Assembly: GCA_902805475.1 (NCBI GenBank)
Contig: CADCSX010000016.1
Coordinates: 1 to 32,431 of the forward strand
Direction of reading: 5' to 3'
From: Entonaema liquescens
Lineage: Eukaryota > Ascomycota > Sordariomycetes > Xylariales > Xylariaceae
DNA: 32,431 bases
Below are positions 13,880-24,249 of the stretch, piece by piece (position 1 is the first letter of the stretch; each line of letters starts with the position of its first letter). The notes beneath the pieces are model-generated. The model had not been told where the DNA came from. It was given only the letters and a program-made list of their open reading frames with translations, and ran no database searches. A program made the position numbers and the translations under genes.

Positions 13880-14340
13880 TTCCATTTTTTCATATATTTT
13901 ATTTAATTTTTTTTTATAAAGATTTTATTTAATTAAAATAAATTTATTTTTTTATAAAAAAAAAATTATTTAATTTTAAAATTAACTTTTTTTTATTTAT
14001 TAATAAGTTTATGATCATTATTCTTTATTAATATCTTTAAGATAATTTGTTTATTTAATAGAAATTTAAACATATTCCAATCTTTACTAATAAAATCATA
14101 TAACTTTTTTAAAATATTTAATACTTAAGTAAATTTATTATTAATTAAGTTTATAATTTAATTTAAAAACTATTTTATTTTTATTATTAACAATATTATT
14201 AAAGTATATACGTTAATAATTTATATAATTTTATCTTAAAATTTAATTTTATTAATTATAAATTTTCCCTTTATATCTTTATATAAAATATATCTATTAA
14301 ATTTCTTTACCGTTTAAATCTACACTACTCTTTTAATATT
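13880..14340 (-). pseudogene. LINE AP-endonuclease domain relic
   Basis: A single minus-strand frame, interrupted mainly by TAA and TAG, can be followed through this stretch. It reads YILYKDIKGKFIINKI, then IINVYTL at 14200-14220. This matches the LINE endonuclease pattern of an Asp-x-x-Gly-Arg strand followed by the N-[IV]-Y-A-P motif, with A-to-T and P-to-L changes. About 40 codons on comes YDFISKDWNM, at the place of the GDFN...D metal-binding loop. Then DHKLINK-stop-KK sits where LINEs have L-x-D-x-W-R, followed by FFFIKKIN and LNKI, in the position of the SRxDRI motif. The motif order and spacing in one frame make the call good. The enzyme would nick target DNA to prime reverse transcription; it is clearly dead. 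Confidence 0.78.
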
Positions 14341-14999
14341 AATTATAATAATTATATTTTTTTCGAAGTTTATACCTTTTATAATCTTAATTAAATATAA
14401 TATTTAAGATTTTAATGCTATTTTATTAATTTTTTTTCAATTAATTTTTTAAATTAATAAAATATTTAAGTTTTTATTTTTTGTTAATTTAAGAATATTT
14501 CGAAAACGAATTAAGTTTATAATATTATTAATATTAAAAAAAATTATATTTAATTTAAATATTATTATTATTATAATTTATATATATTTTTAAATATATA
14601 TTTAATATAATTAAAGGGTATATTTATAATAATATTACTTTAAATTAATTATAAATAACTTATTAATATTTTAGATTTTGCTTTTTATAAATTTTATAAA
14701 TATATATTAATTAATTTATTAACTTAAATTTTATATTATAATTATTAAAGAATAAGATATAAAAAGTAATTAATTAAACTTAAATTATTATTTATAATTA
14801 TTATTACCTTTAACCTTAATATTTTCCCAAATTTTTAAATACTTATTTAAAAATATATATCTTTTTTTGTTAAATAATCCATTTTATATAATTTAATAAT
14901 TATTTTTAATTTAGATACTTTTTAAATCTTATTGGTAACTTAAATTTTAAATTTTTTTACTTTATATAATTATAATTTTATATTAAATAAAGTATTATT

Positions 15000-17600
15000 T
15001 AAATATTTTAATTTAATATATTTCTTATTGAAAAATTCCGTTATTATAATTTTTAAATAATAAATTCTTTACTTTTTATTATTATAATAATATACCTTTA
15101 ATATTTAATTTAAATTATCCTTTATTTTAATATAAGTTTCCACTACTATTTAAATATTAAATTAAACGTTTTTAATTTTATGTTTTATTAAAAATTTTAT
15201 ATATAAATATTTCTTATTTATAAAATATAAAATTAATAATATATTATCTAATATATTTTTAATTTTTTACATTATTAATAATAATTTTTAAAATCTTATC
15301 TTTTAATTTTTTTTAATAATAATAATAATTTTTAATTTTTATTTTAAGATTTTAATTTTTTTTTTTATAATATTAATTTAAATATTCTTTCTTAAAAAAT
15401 TTAAATTATTAAAATTTTTTAAAATCCTATTTAATCTTTTTAATATAAACTTTATAAATGGTTTTAAATTAAATTGTTTTTGGTTTAAGGACTTTTATAC
15501 TAATAATAATAAGGTTAGAATTTTTATTTATATTTAAAGATATTTTTTTTAAGAATTTTTATTTAATAAATTTAAAATATAAATATAATAGATTATTTTA
15601 AATTTTAATAAAAAAATTTTTATTTATATTATTATAAAAAACTTTTTTAAAATTATATAAATTTAAAATTTATAATTTAAAAAATTATATATATATATTA
15701 TATCTAAAAAAAATTTATATAAATAAATATTTAAAATATTTAAATATTTATTAATATATTATTTAATATATTTATATTATAAAAGATTAAAATAATAATA
15801 TAAAAATAAATATTTAAATCTAAAAAATATATTAAAATGCTTTTATTTTTTTATAAAAATATAATTAAAAAAATTAAAAAAAAATAAAATATAATATATT
15901 TTATTTTAATTACTATATTTAAGGTTTTAATTAAAAAAAAAAAGGAATATAATGGTATTAAATAAATAAAGTAAAAATTGGTTTAATAATATAAAAAAAT
16001 TTTAATATTATTAATATTTATTTTATAGTTTAATTTAATTAAAATAATTTAAGTTAAAATATAATTAAGTATTATATAATTTGTTTTTATAAATATAATA
16101 TATTAAAAATATTATATTAATATTATTTATAAATTTTATTAAATATTTATAAAAAAATTATATTTATAAAAAAATATTAAATTTTTTATTAATTAAATAA
16201 AAAAAATAAATAAAATATAAAATTAATATAATTTTCTATATATTATTAAATTATTATTATTAAAAACTTTTTTTATTTAAAAGATATTTATTTTTTTTAA
16301 TAATCTTTATTTTATGTTATATATTTTTAATATAATTTAATTATATATTTTAATTTTATATAAATATATTATAAATATAATTTTTTATCTTTTATTATTA
16401 TATTATTTTTTTTTTTTCTTTTTTTTTTAAATAATATAATTTTTTCTATTTAACTTTATTATACTTTATTTTTTATATAAATATATTTAAAATATTAATA
16501 TATTTTTTTTTATTATAAAAATGTCTGTTTTATTTTTTTTATTATATTATTTAATAGTTAATTATAATATATTTAAATTTATTATATTATTATTTTTTTT
16601 AAAATGTAATATAAATTATTATATTTTTTTCTTATTTTATAACTATTTTTATATAATATAATTTTTTTTAAAATTAAATATTATTTATTATTTAAATTTT
16701 TATAAATATTAAACTTTTTTCTTAATTATAAAATCTTTTTTTTTTCTTTCTTTCCCTATTTATTTTTATTTTTAAAATTCTTATAATTTTCTAAAATTAT
16801 TATTTATTTTTTTCTTTAATTATTTATTATATTATTATATCTTTTATTTATATCTTACCTCCCTATTACCTTTTTTTTATTATAATAATAATAATATAAG
16901 TTATAAATAAATAATTCCTTATTTTTATTATATTAATAAAATAATTATCATTTTTATTTTCATTAATATAAATAATATTAAATATTATAAAAAACTTTAT
17001 ATTTATTATAATATTATTTACTATATATATTATATATTTACTTTTATTTATAATTTTTAATTAATAATTTAATTTATTAATTTTTATTAAATTTATTTAA
17101 TATTATAAATATTAAAAAATTAATAAAATTTATAATTTTATAAATATTATATATTTTTATACTATTTTTTTTTCTTTTTTCTATTAAATAATAAAATTAT
17201 TAAAATTATTATTTTTTAAATAAATATTATTTATAATATAAATATTATTAAAATTTAATTTTATTTAAAATATATTTTTTAAATATTTATAAAAAAAGTT
17301 TATTATAAATATATTTAATTAATATAATTTATATTTAATTATTTTTAAATATATTTATTAATTAAAAGTTTTTTATTTTAAATATATATATTATTTTTTT
17401 AATATATATAATTATTTTATATTTATATATTAAAAACGGTTTTAAAAATATTTTTTATTATTAATTTTATTATATAATTATTTACGTTATTTATATAATT
17501 TATTAAATTTTATTAATTTTTAATTTATTATTTTATTATTAATTATATATTATTATTTAAAATTAATATGTTTGAAATTTAAATTATTATTGTAAAAATA
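15000..17600. other. AT-rich stretch 5' of the minus-strand LINE; possible ORF1 region
   Basis: If the minus-strand LINE is full length, its 5' region and ORF1 lie here. At 16380-16870 the + strand is rich in T with scattered C, so the minus strand would code for lysine-rich peptide, which would suit a nucleic-acid-binding ORF1 protein. No zinc knuckle or other motif is readable, and 15440-16080 has the opposite skew (G over C), so it may be a separate insertion. Confidence 0.3.
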
Positions 17601-17810
17601 TTTAATAACCATTATAATTAAATCGACGTATTTATATAAAGTAAAAATAATTAACTTTTATATTATAAGTTTTATTAAGTAATTTTAATTTAAAACCTTT
17701 TTTATCCTTTTAATTTAGATTTTAAAAAACCTATGTATTAAACTTTACATTATATATTGTTTAATTATAATAAAAAGAATAAATATAAATTTATGTTTAT
17801 TTATATAAAG

Positions 17811-17832
17811 TAAAGTTTAAGTTTAAACTTTA
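17811..17832. repeat. Perfect inverted repeat, 10-base arms
   Basis: TAAAGTTTAA, a GT loop, then TTAAACTTTA. The 17 bases at 17798-17814 overlap its left arm and also occur at 17629-17645 as a direct repeat (TATTTATATAAAGTAAA). Function unknown. Confidence 0.75.
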
Positions 17833-18132
17833 TTACAGATTTAATATAAAGTATAAATAATAATTACAATATAAATAAAATTAGGGATTTAAATTTTAAT
17901 TTTTTTAAAAAAAGAAATTAATAAAATATAAATTAAATAATTTAAATAAAGATTTTTATATAATATTTAAAAAAAAAATATTTTAAAAATAAAAAATTAA
18001 TATTAATATTTAATTAAAAATAGGGAATTGTAATAATATAAAAATATATTAAATAAATAAATTATATTATCTCAATGTTTATATATATAAATTTTATATA
18101 ATTATATTATAATTATTTTTATTAAATAATAT

Positions 18133-18403
18133 TATAAAAGTTTAGGTTAAAAATTTCGTATATATTTAAATTTTTAATATCTTATTTTAATATTTATTAG
18201 TATTTTTAACATTATATTAATCTTATATTAAATAAAAAATTAATAATAGTTTATATATTAAAATTAAAAAGTTTATTATTATATTTTTAAAAAGCTTATT
18301 TATTATAATTTAAATAATATTATATAATTTTTTTTAATTTATATGTAATTTATTTAAGTTTAAAAAATTTAAATATATAAAATTTTTAATCTAAATTTTT
18401 ATA
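18133..18403 (+). mobile_element. 271-bp MITE-like element, copy 1
   Basis: This is one of three copies of a non-coding element of exactly 271 bp. The 5' end reads TATAAAAGTTTAGGTTAAAA. The reverse complement of the 3' end (18384-18403) reads TATAAAAATTTAGATTAAAA. The match continues to about 43 bp with a 2-base gap, so these are terminal inverted repeats. The interior has no coding frame. Compared with the copies at 29599 and 30240, most differences are C/T and G/A transitions with no net length change, as expected after RIP. Small size, long terminal inverted repeats and no ORF are the marks of a MITE, a non-autonomous DNA transposon. The target duplication is not clear: TA is possible, but the flanks are too AT-rich to decide. 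Confidence 0.85.
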
Positions 18404-18910
18404 TATATAAATTAATTTACTAATTTTTTTATGTAAATTACTTTATCAATTAATTATAAATAATTAATATGTTAAATTTATTAATAAAATAATATATTAT
18501 TATTTAAACCTATAAAACTTATTTAAATTTAAATTTATTAAATATATTATTATTATTTTAATAAGTTTAAATTATATGATTTTTTTATTATATCTTTTTT
18601 ATTATATTACTTTTAAATTAATTATTAATTTAATAATAATAAATGATTATATAATTTTAAGTAAATTAGTTCGAAATTAAATTAAAAAATAATTAATAAT
18701 TAATTTAATTTAATAAAAATAATATAATAATGCTTTTTAATTAAATAAATAAAGATTTATTTAAATAAAATAATTATTAATATTTTAATTAAGTTAATAT
18801 AAGTTAATGTAATTAAATTAAAAATAAAACTTAATTGTAACATATTTAACTGCAATAAATATAATATTTTAACAAAATATTATAACATATTAAAGGTTAA
18901 AATATTATTA

Positions 18911-18990
18911 TATAATATCTTATAAATATATAAAAAAGATAAAGAAAATTAAAAGCCATTATATTAATCTTAAACAATAAAATAAAAAAT
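18911..18990. repeat. Diverged direct repeat, unit 1
   Basis: This 80-bp stretch, starting TATAATATCTTATAAATATA, recurs in the same orientation at 19099-19178, an offset of 188 bp. About nine in ten positions agree, and most differences are C/T or G/A. The core up to position 32 of the unit (AAAAAAGATAA) is identical. It may be a tandem duplication of about 188 bp or the matching ends of a small element. Confidence 0.65.
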
Positions 18991-19098
18991 ATTTTAAACA
19001 TTAATATTATTATTACGTATTTATATAATAATAATATTTTAAGGGTTTTAATAAACGTTAAAACGTGTTTTTTAATGTTAAAAATTATAACACTATAG

Positions 19099-19178
19099 TA
19101 TAATATCTTATAAATATATAAAAAAGATAAGGAAAATTAAAAAATATAATATTAACCTTAAATAATAAAATAAAAATA
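19099..19178. repeat. Diverged direct repeat, unit 2
   Basis: This is the partner of 18911-18990. The similarity fades upstream into unrelated sequence with TpG and CpA kept (19060-19098), and downstream into ATT-rich DNA. Confidence 0.65.
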
Positions 19179-20596
19179 ATTTTTAATATTATTATTATTA
19201 ATTTTTTAATACTTTATAAATATAATATTAATTTTTTATTTTATAACTATTATTAATAAGCCATATAAATTAATTTATTTTAAACTTTATTATAAATTCA
19301 ATAATTTTTATATCTTATAAATATAAATATAATAGCGCCACAAATATTAAAAATTTAATAATAAAATTTAAACCTATTAAAATAATTATTTATAAATTAA
19401 TTTATTAATTTTTATATATAAATTATTTTAAATTTTTATATAATTACATTTTTATAATACAAAATATATAACCGTAATTATTTACATAACCGTAAAATTT
19501 TTTAATATTTTATTAATTATTTATTATTTATTATTATTAAATAAATAAAAATAAATTATTATATATAATAGAAATAAATTATTTAAATAACAATAAATTT
19601 TAATATTATAATAATAATTATATTAATTACATTTATAAATTATTTAATTAACATTTAATATAATTAATTATTATATAAAATATCACATAAATAATTACGT
19701 AATTATTAATTTAACAATTATTAATTATTAATTATTAATTTTTTAAAAATTTTACGTTAAAATTTAATTAAAAAAATTAAATATATTTAATTATAATTAT
19801 AATTATAATTTTAATATATATTTTAACATTTTTATTTAATAATTTATTATTAAAATTTTTTATTAATACCGTTATAAATTTTATAATTAATTAAATTTTT
19901 AAAATTAATTTATAATTAATTTATAATAAAATTATAAAAATTTATATTATTTTAAATTAATAAAATAAATAATAAAATAAATAATAAATATTACATAAAT
20001 AATTAATAAAAATTAAATTTATAAAAAATATATATTAATTTTTTTTAAATAATATATTTTTAAAATTATTAATTATATTAAATTAATAATTACGTAATTA
20101 ATCACATAATACGTCACGTAATAACCATTTATATAAAACATTAATTAAATAACTTATAAATATAATTAAAATAATTATTATTATAATATTAAAAATTATT
20201 ATTATTTTATTAATTTATACATTATATATAACATTTTATTTTTATTTATTTAATAAATCATTTACATTTCATAATTTTAATAATAATATAAATTAAAAAA
20301 TAAATTTTTTTAAATTATATAATTTTAATTAATATAATATTTTATTAATTTTTTTATATTATTTTTTTTATATTAAATAATTTTAAATATAAATTATTAT
20401 ATTAATTATATATAATTTATTTTAATTTTTAACATTATTATTATAAATTTTATTTTTTTTTAATTATTATTATTTATTTTCCATTTATTAATTTTATAAT
20501 AAATAATTTATTTTAAATTTTTTTTATAAAAAATACATTTTTTTAAAAAATATATAATTAAAATATTAATTTTATAATTATATAATTATTTATCAT

Positions 20597-21142
20597 TTAA
20601 TTATTAATTTTTAATAATTTAATTTTTATAAAAAAAAAAAAAAAATAAAATTTATCAAAAATATTTAATCTATATTTATATAATAAAAAACTATAATAAT
20701 AAATAAATATCTTATAATAAACCTTATCCCATAAAATTCCTAAATTAAATATCCTCATCCTATTTTTAACCCATAATATTATAACCTTAATTCTTAACGC
20801 CACTAATTCCTACTTTATATATTAAAAATCTAAATTATCCTAAAACTTCACCTTTCCAATATTATCAAAAAACTTCTTAATTATATCATTAATAAACCCT
20901 TTCTTATTCCTTAAACCCTTATTATTATTATTATAAATATTACTTATTAAAATTATAATAAAACAATTTAACAATAAAATTAAAAACCCATTATTTAAAC
21001 AAGTTTTTTTATAACTTCTTAAAATATTATTATTATAATCCCTATCTAATTCTCTTTTTTTATCACTCCAACACACTATTTTCCTACAATTAATAAAATA
21101 AAACCAATTATAAAAATTTTCCATATAATCATTATAATCCAT
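20597..21142 (-). pseudogene. Longest surviving open frame; unknown product, probably decayed gene
   Basis: I do not recognise the product. From the ATG at 21142 the minus strand is open for 100 codons to a TAG at 20840. The same frame passes three stops within 12 codons (20840 TAG, 20822 TAA, 20810 TAG), then is open for another 68 codons to 20597. The second part begins only at a GTG and is best read as a continuation, not a gene of its own. Upstream the frame runs on to about 21238, broken by adjacent TAA and TAG codons at 21194-21199. In DNA this rich in TAA, 100 open codons are very unlikely by chance. The protein has a hydrophobic stretch at about residues 53-70 (GFLILLLNCFIIILISNI), a charged part around residues 27-36, and Trp codons still intact. 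It has no Pro, His or Gln, as expected if C was stripped from its coding strand. The last 30 residues come from poly-A and are probably not real. Confidence 0.45.
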
Positions 21143-21440
21143 AAAAAATATAATATTTTTAATAATATTTAAAACACATTTATCCTTTTTTCTTTACTAA
21201 AATAATATTAACAATATATTCATAACCTTAAACACATATTAAATAATATATTTATATATTTTAACCGTTAAATTATTTTCCTAAATACATATTTTTTAAC
21301 CCTATAACCGTTTAAAATTAAAAATATAAAATAACCAATTATTAAATATTATTTAAACAAAATAAATAAATATAAATTTAAATTAAATATTATATAACAT
21401 ATAAAATTACTTATTATACTAAAATTCCAATTTCTCTTAT

Positions 21441-21451
21441 CTAACCCTAAC
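21441..21451 (-). repeat. Interstitial telomere-like motif
   Basis: The + strand reads CTAACCCTAAC, almost two units of the telomere repeat in the opposite orientation to the terminal array. It lies about 10.9 kb inside the telomere, in a block where G and C are very scarce. Eleven bases are too few to prove a former telomere or a healed break. Confidence 0.4.
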
Positions 21452-22787
21452 ATAAAAAATATTAAATATATATATAATTAATCTATATTCCTTATTAATT
21501 TAACATTTTAAAATAAATATTATATTTTTTAAATTCTAAATCTTATAAATATTTATATAAAATAAAATAATATTTATTAAATTTTAAATATTAACTATAA
21601 TCTCTTTTAAATAATATTTTTTTATTATATTATTATTAAATTAATTATTTATAAAAATAAAAACTTAATAAATTTACTTAATATCGCCACAAATAAATAT
21701 TATATAACAAAATTTATTTTAAATAAAAATTTTATTATAAAAAATATTAGAAAATATTATATATAAATAAATAAAATTTAATTAAATATTATAACTTTTT
21801 AATTAAAAAAAAAGTATATTATTATATAAAAATTCCTAATAATAGAAATTAAATATAATAAAGTATAAAAATTTTTTATTAATAATAAAGATGAAATTAT
21901 AAAAATAATATATTTTAACAAAAAATATATTATTAATAAAAACAATTATTAACAATAACTTTTTAAAATAAATAAAAAATAAATAAAATTAATTTATTTT
22001 TAATTAAATCTAAATATTACTAAATATAATATAATAAACCATTTATATAATATTATATTTAATATTATTATTAAAAATAAAAAAATTAAATAATAATATA
22101 TATTTAAAATTATAATAAAAGTAATAAATTTTAATAAAAAAAGGAAAACTTAACAAAAAAAATAATATTACCACTTTATAAAGTAATTTAATATAAATAA
22201 CTATTATTATAATATTAATTATAATTAAAAAAATTATAATATAAAAAAAATTAAATTTAATTATTTTAACATTAAAAAAAATCTTTAAACAAAATATATT
22301 TAATAAATATACTATTTAAAAAAATAATATTAATTTAATAATAAAAAGTATACAATTTTATATAAAAATGCTACACCCGTAAAAATTATATAAATATTAT
22401 ATATATCTTTATATAAATTTCTTAATACGTAACTATACAATTTTAAAAAAAAATTAATTATTAAATTTTAATATATTAACCTCCTTTAAATATATAATAA
22501 TTATATTTTCACTTAAAATAATTTAACTAATTTTAATATTATAAATTTAATTTTAAAAATTATAAAATAAATATTAAATAAAAAATATTTATTTAATTTT
22601 TTTTAAATTTTTATAATTTTTCTATATTATTTATTTTAAATTTAATATAAAATATTCTTTTAAAAAATATACCAAAATCCAATAATTAATTTTTTTTTAA
22701 AATTGCTATATTTTTAATATTTATTCCATTAAATTTAGAATTTTTTATTCTTTATTTACCATTAACCTTAAATAATTTTATTAATTT

Positions 22788-22846
22788 TAATTAATTAATT
22801 AATCAATTAATTAATTAATTAATTTATAAATTAATTAATTAATTAA
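22788..22846. repeat. TTAA microsatellite with palindromic centre
   Basis: Repeated TTAA units run through this stretch. They are broken once by ATCA (22802-22805) and are arranged symmetrically around TTTATAAA at 22823-22830, so the whole can fold into a long AT hairpin. It sits just upstream of a cluster of CpG-containing sequence at 22889-22912. Confidence 0.8.
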
Positions 22847-24249
22847 AAAATTATTTAATTAAAAAAAATCTTATATTTCTAGCTTAAAATACGCGTATAT
22901 AACCGTATAATTTAATTAATTAAATTAATAAATTTAAAAAATTAATATTTAAAAAATAAAATTAATTAAAAGTTAAAATTCTATATAATTATAACCTCAT
23001 AATATGCGTAAGCGCGTAATGTAAGGTATATAATCACAATTATATTATTATATAATTATAAAATCTTTTAATATTTTATTAATTATTTATTAATTACTTA
23101 TTATTTATTTATTAATTACTTATTATTAATTTTTTATAATTTTATATTAATATTTTATTAAAAAAATAATATAATATTTAAAATTTAAATATTAAATTTA
23201 ATTAAGTAATTTAAAATATTTTTAATATAATAATATTAAAATTACTAATTTTATTAAACCACTTATATATTAGAATTATATATAAATATTTATTATTTAA
23301 AATGATTAAATTATTTAAAAATTTAAACCGTTTATATAATATATATATATATATTAAAAAAAAAATATAATATTATATTAATTATATAAAATATTATAAG
23401 ATTTAATTTTATAATAATAGTTTTTTATAAATAAAAATCTATAATATTAATGTTATGGACAAATAATGTAATTTCTATGATATATTTCATTAATTTAATA
23501 AATGTTCTAAAAAAAAATTAAAAAAAAATATAATTTTTATTTTTTATTATAAAAATAATAATATTTAATTAATAAATATTTATAAATTTTTTAATTTTTT
23601 ACAATTATTATTAATAAATAATAACCTAAAAATTTAAAAATTTTAAAAAAATATTTATTAATATAATTCTACTTTTTTTTTTATATTAATTATATATAAA
23701 CTTTTCGACTATAATATTATTAATTTAAGCTTAAATATCTTTTAAATTTAAAAAATATTATATTATATAATTGGCCTTTTAGAAATAATATAAAATAAAT
23801 AACTTAAATATATATAATTTTATTTTTATAATTTATAAATAATTATTTAATATTAATTAAATTTAAATAATAATAATTTAAACTTAAATATTTTAATATA
23901 ACTTTTAAAAAAAATATATATAAAAAATTTATATATTAAAAAATATAATATAATTTAAGAATAAATATAAAAAATTATAAATGATTTAAAGAATTTAAGA
24001 ATAAATTAAATTTAAATTTATTTTATTTTAAAATTAAATTTAAATATAATTTTTAAAAAATATATAAATTAATAGTAAAAAAATTTTCCTATTATTAATA
24101 ATATTATTAAAATTATTTTAAATATTATAGAGGTAAATTAATAATAAAAAAAAATTATTTTTATTAAATAAAACCATTTAAAAAATATTATATTTTTTTA
24201 TATATATATCTTTATATAATATTTTTTATATATACCTTTTATTTATATA

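Larger units (their letters stand above)
10600..14350 (-). mobile_element. Dead LINE (non-LTR) retrotransposon, EN-RT type
   Basis: On the minus strand, in the order expected of a LINE ORF2, come an AP-type endonuclease relic (14340-13880), a reverse transcriptase relic in two parts (13190-12600 and 11790-11470) and a LINE-type C-terminal segment (10836-10630). The frames carry many TAA and TAG stops where Q or W is expected, fitting C-to-T change on the coding strand. In 10741-10860 the + strand has 21 C and no G. The DQEKAYDRV-like motif and the overall order resemble fungal Tad1/L1-like elements. The 5' part, with any ORF1, and the 3' tail were not located; boundaries are therefore approximate. 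Confidence 0.85.
19270..23050. other. Strand-asymmetric, CpG-sparing AT block
   Basis: The + strand keeps C, often as CpA, but has almost no G outside CpG. In 19441-20640 I counted 39 C and 10 G; nine of the ten G are in CpG and there is no TpG at all. The minus strand has therefore lost C in CpA, CpT and CpC contexts while the + strand was largely spared. The unknown open frame at 20597-21142 lies inside, read from the C-stripped strand. No transposon protein could be recognised. Confidence 0.7.

Noticed and set aside
14761..14880. LINE endonuclease QET-type motif from KDIYF followed by a stop
   Set aside because: After checking the codon phase the downstream residues did not fit the motif, so the endonuclease call rests only on 13880-14340.
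20597..20803. A separate 68-residue gene
   Set aside because: It opens only at a GTG, lies in the same frame as the 100-codon frame upstream, and its last half is translated poly-A/AT noise. It is treated as the tail of one decayed frame.
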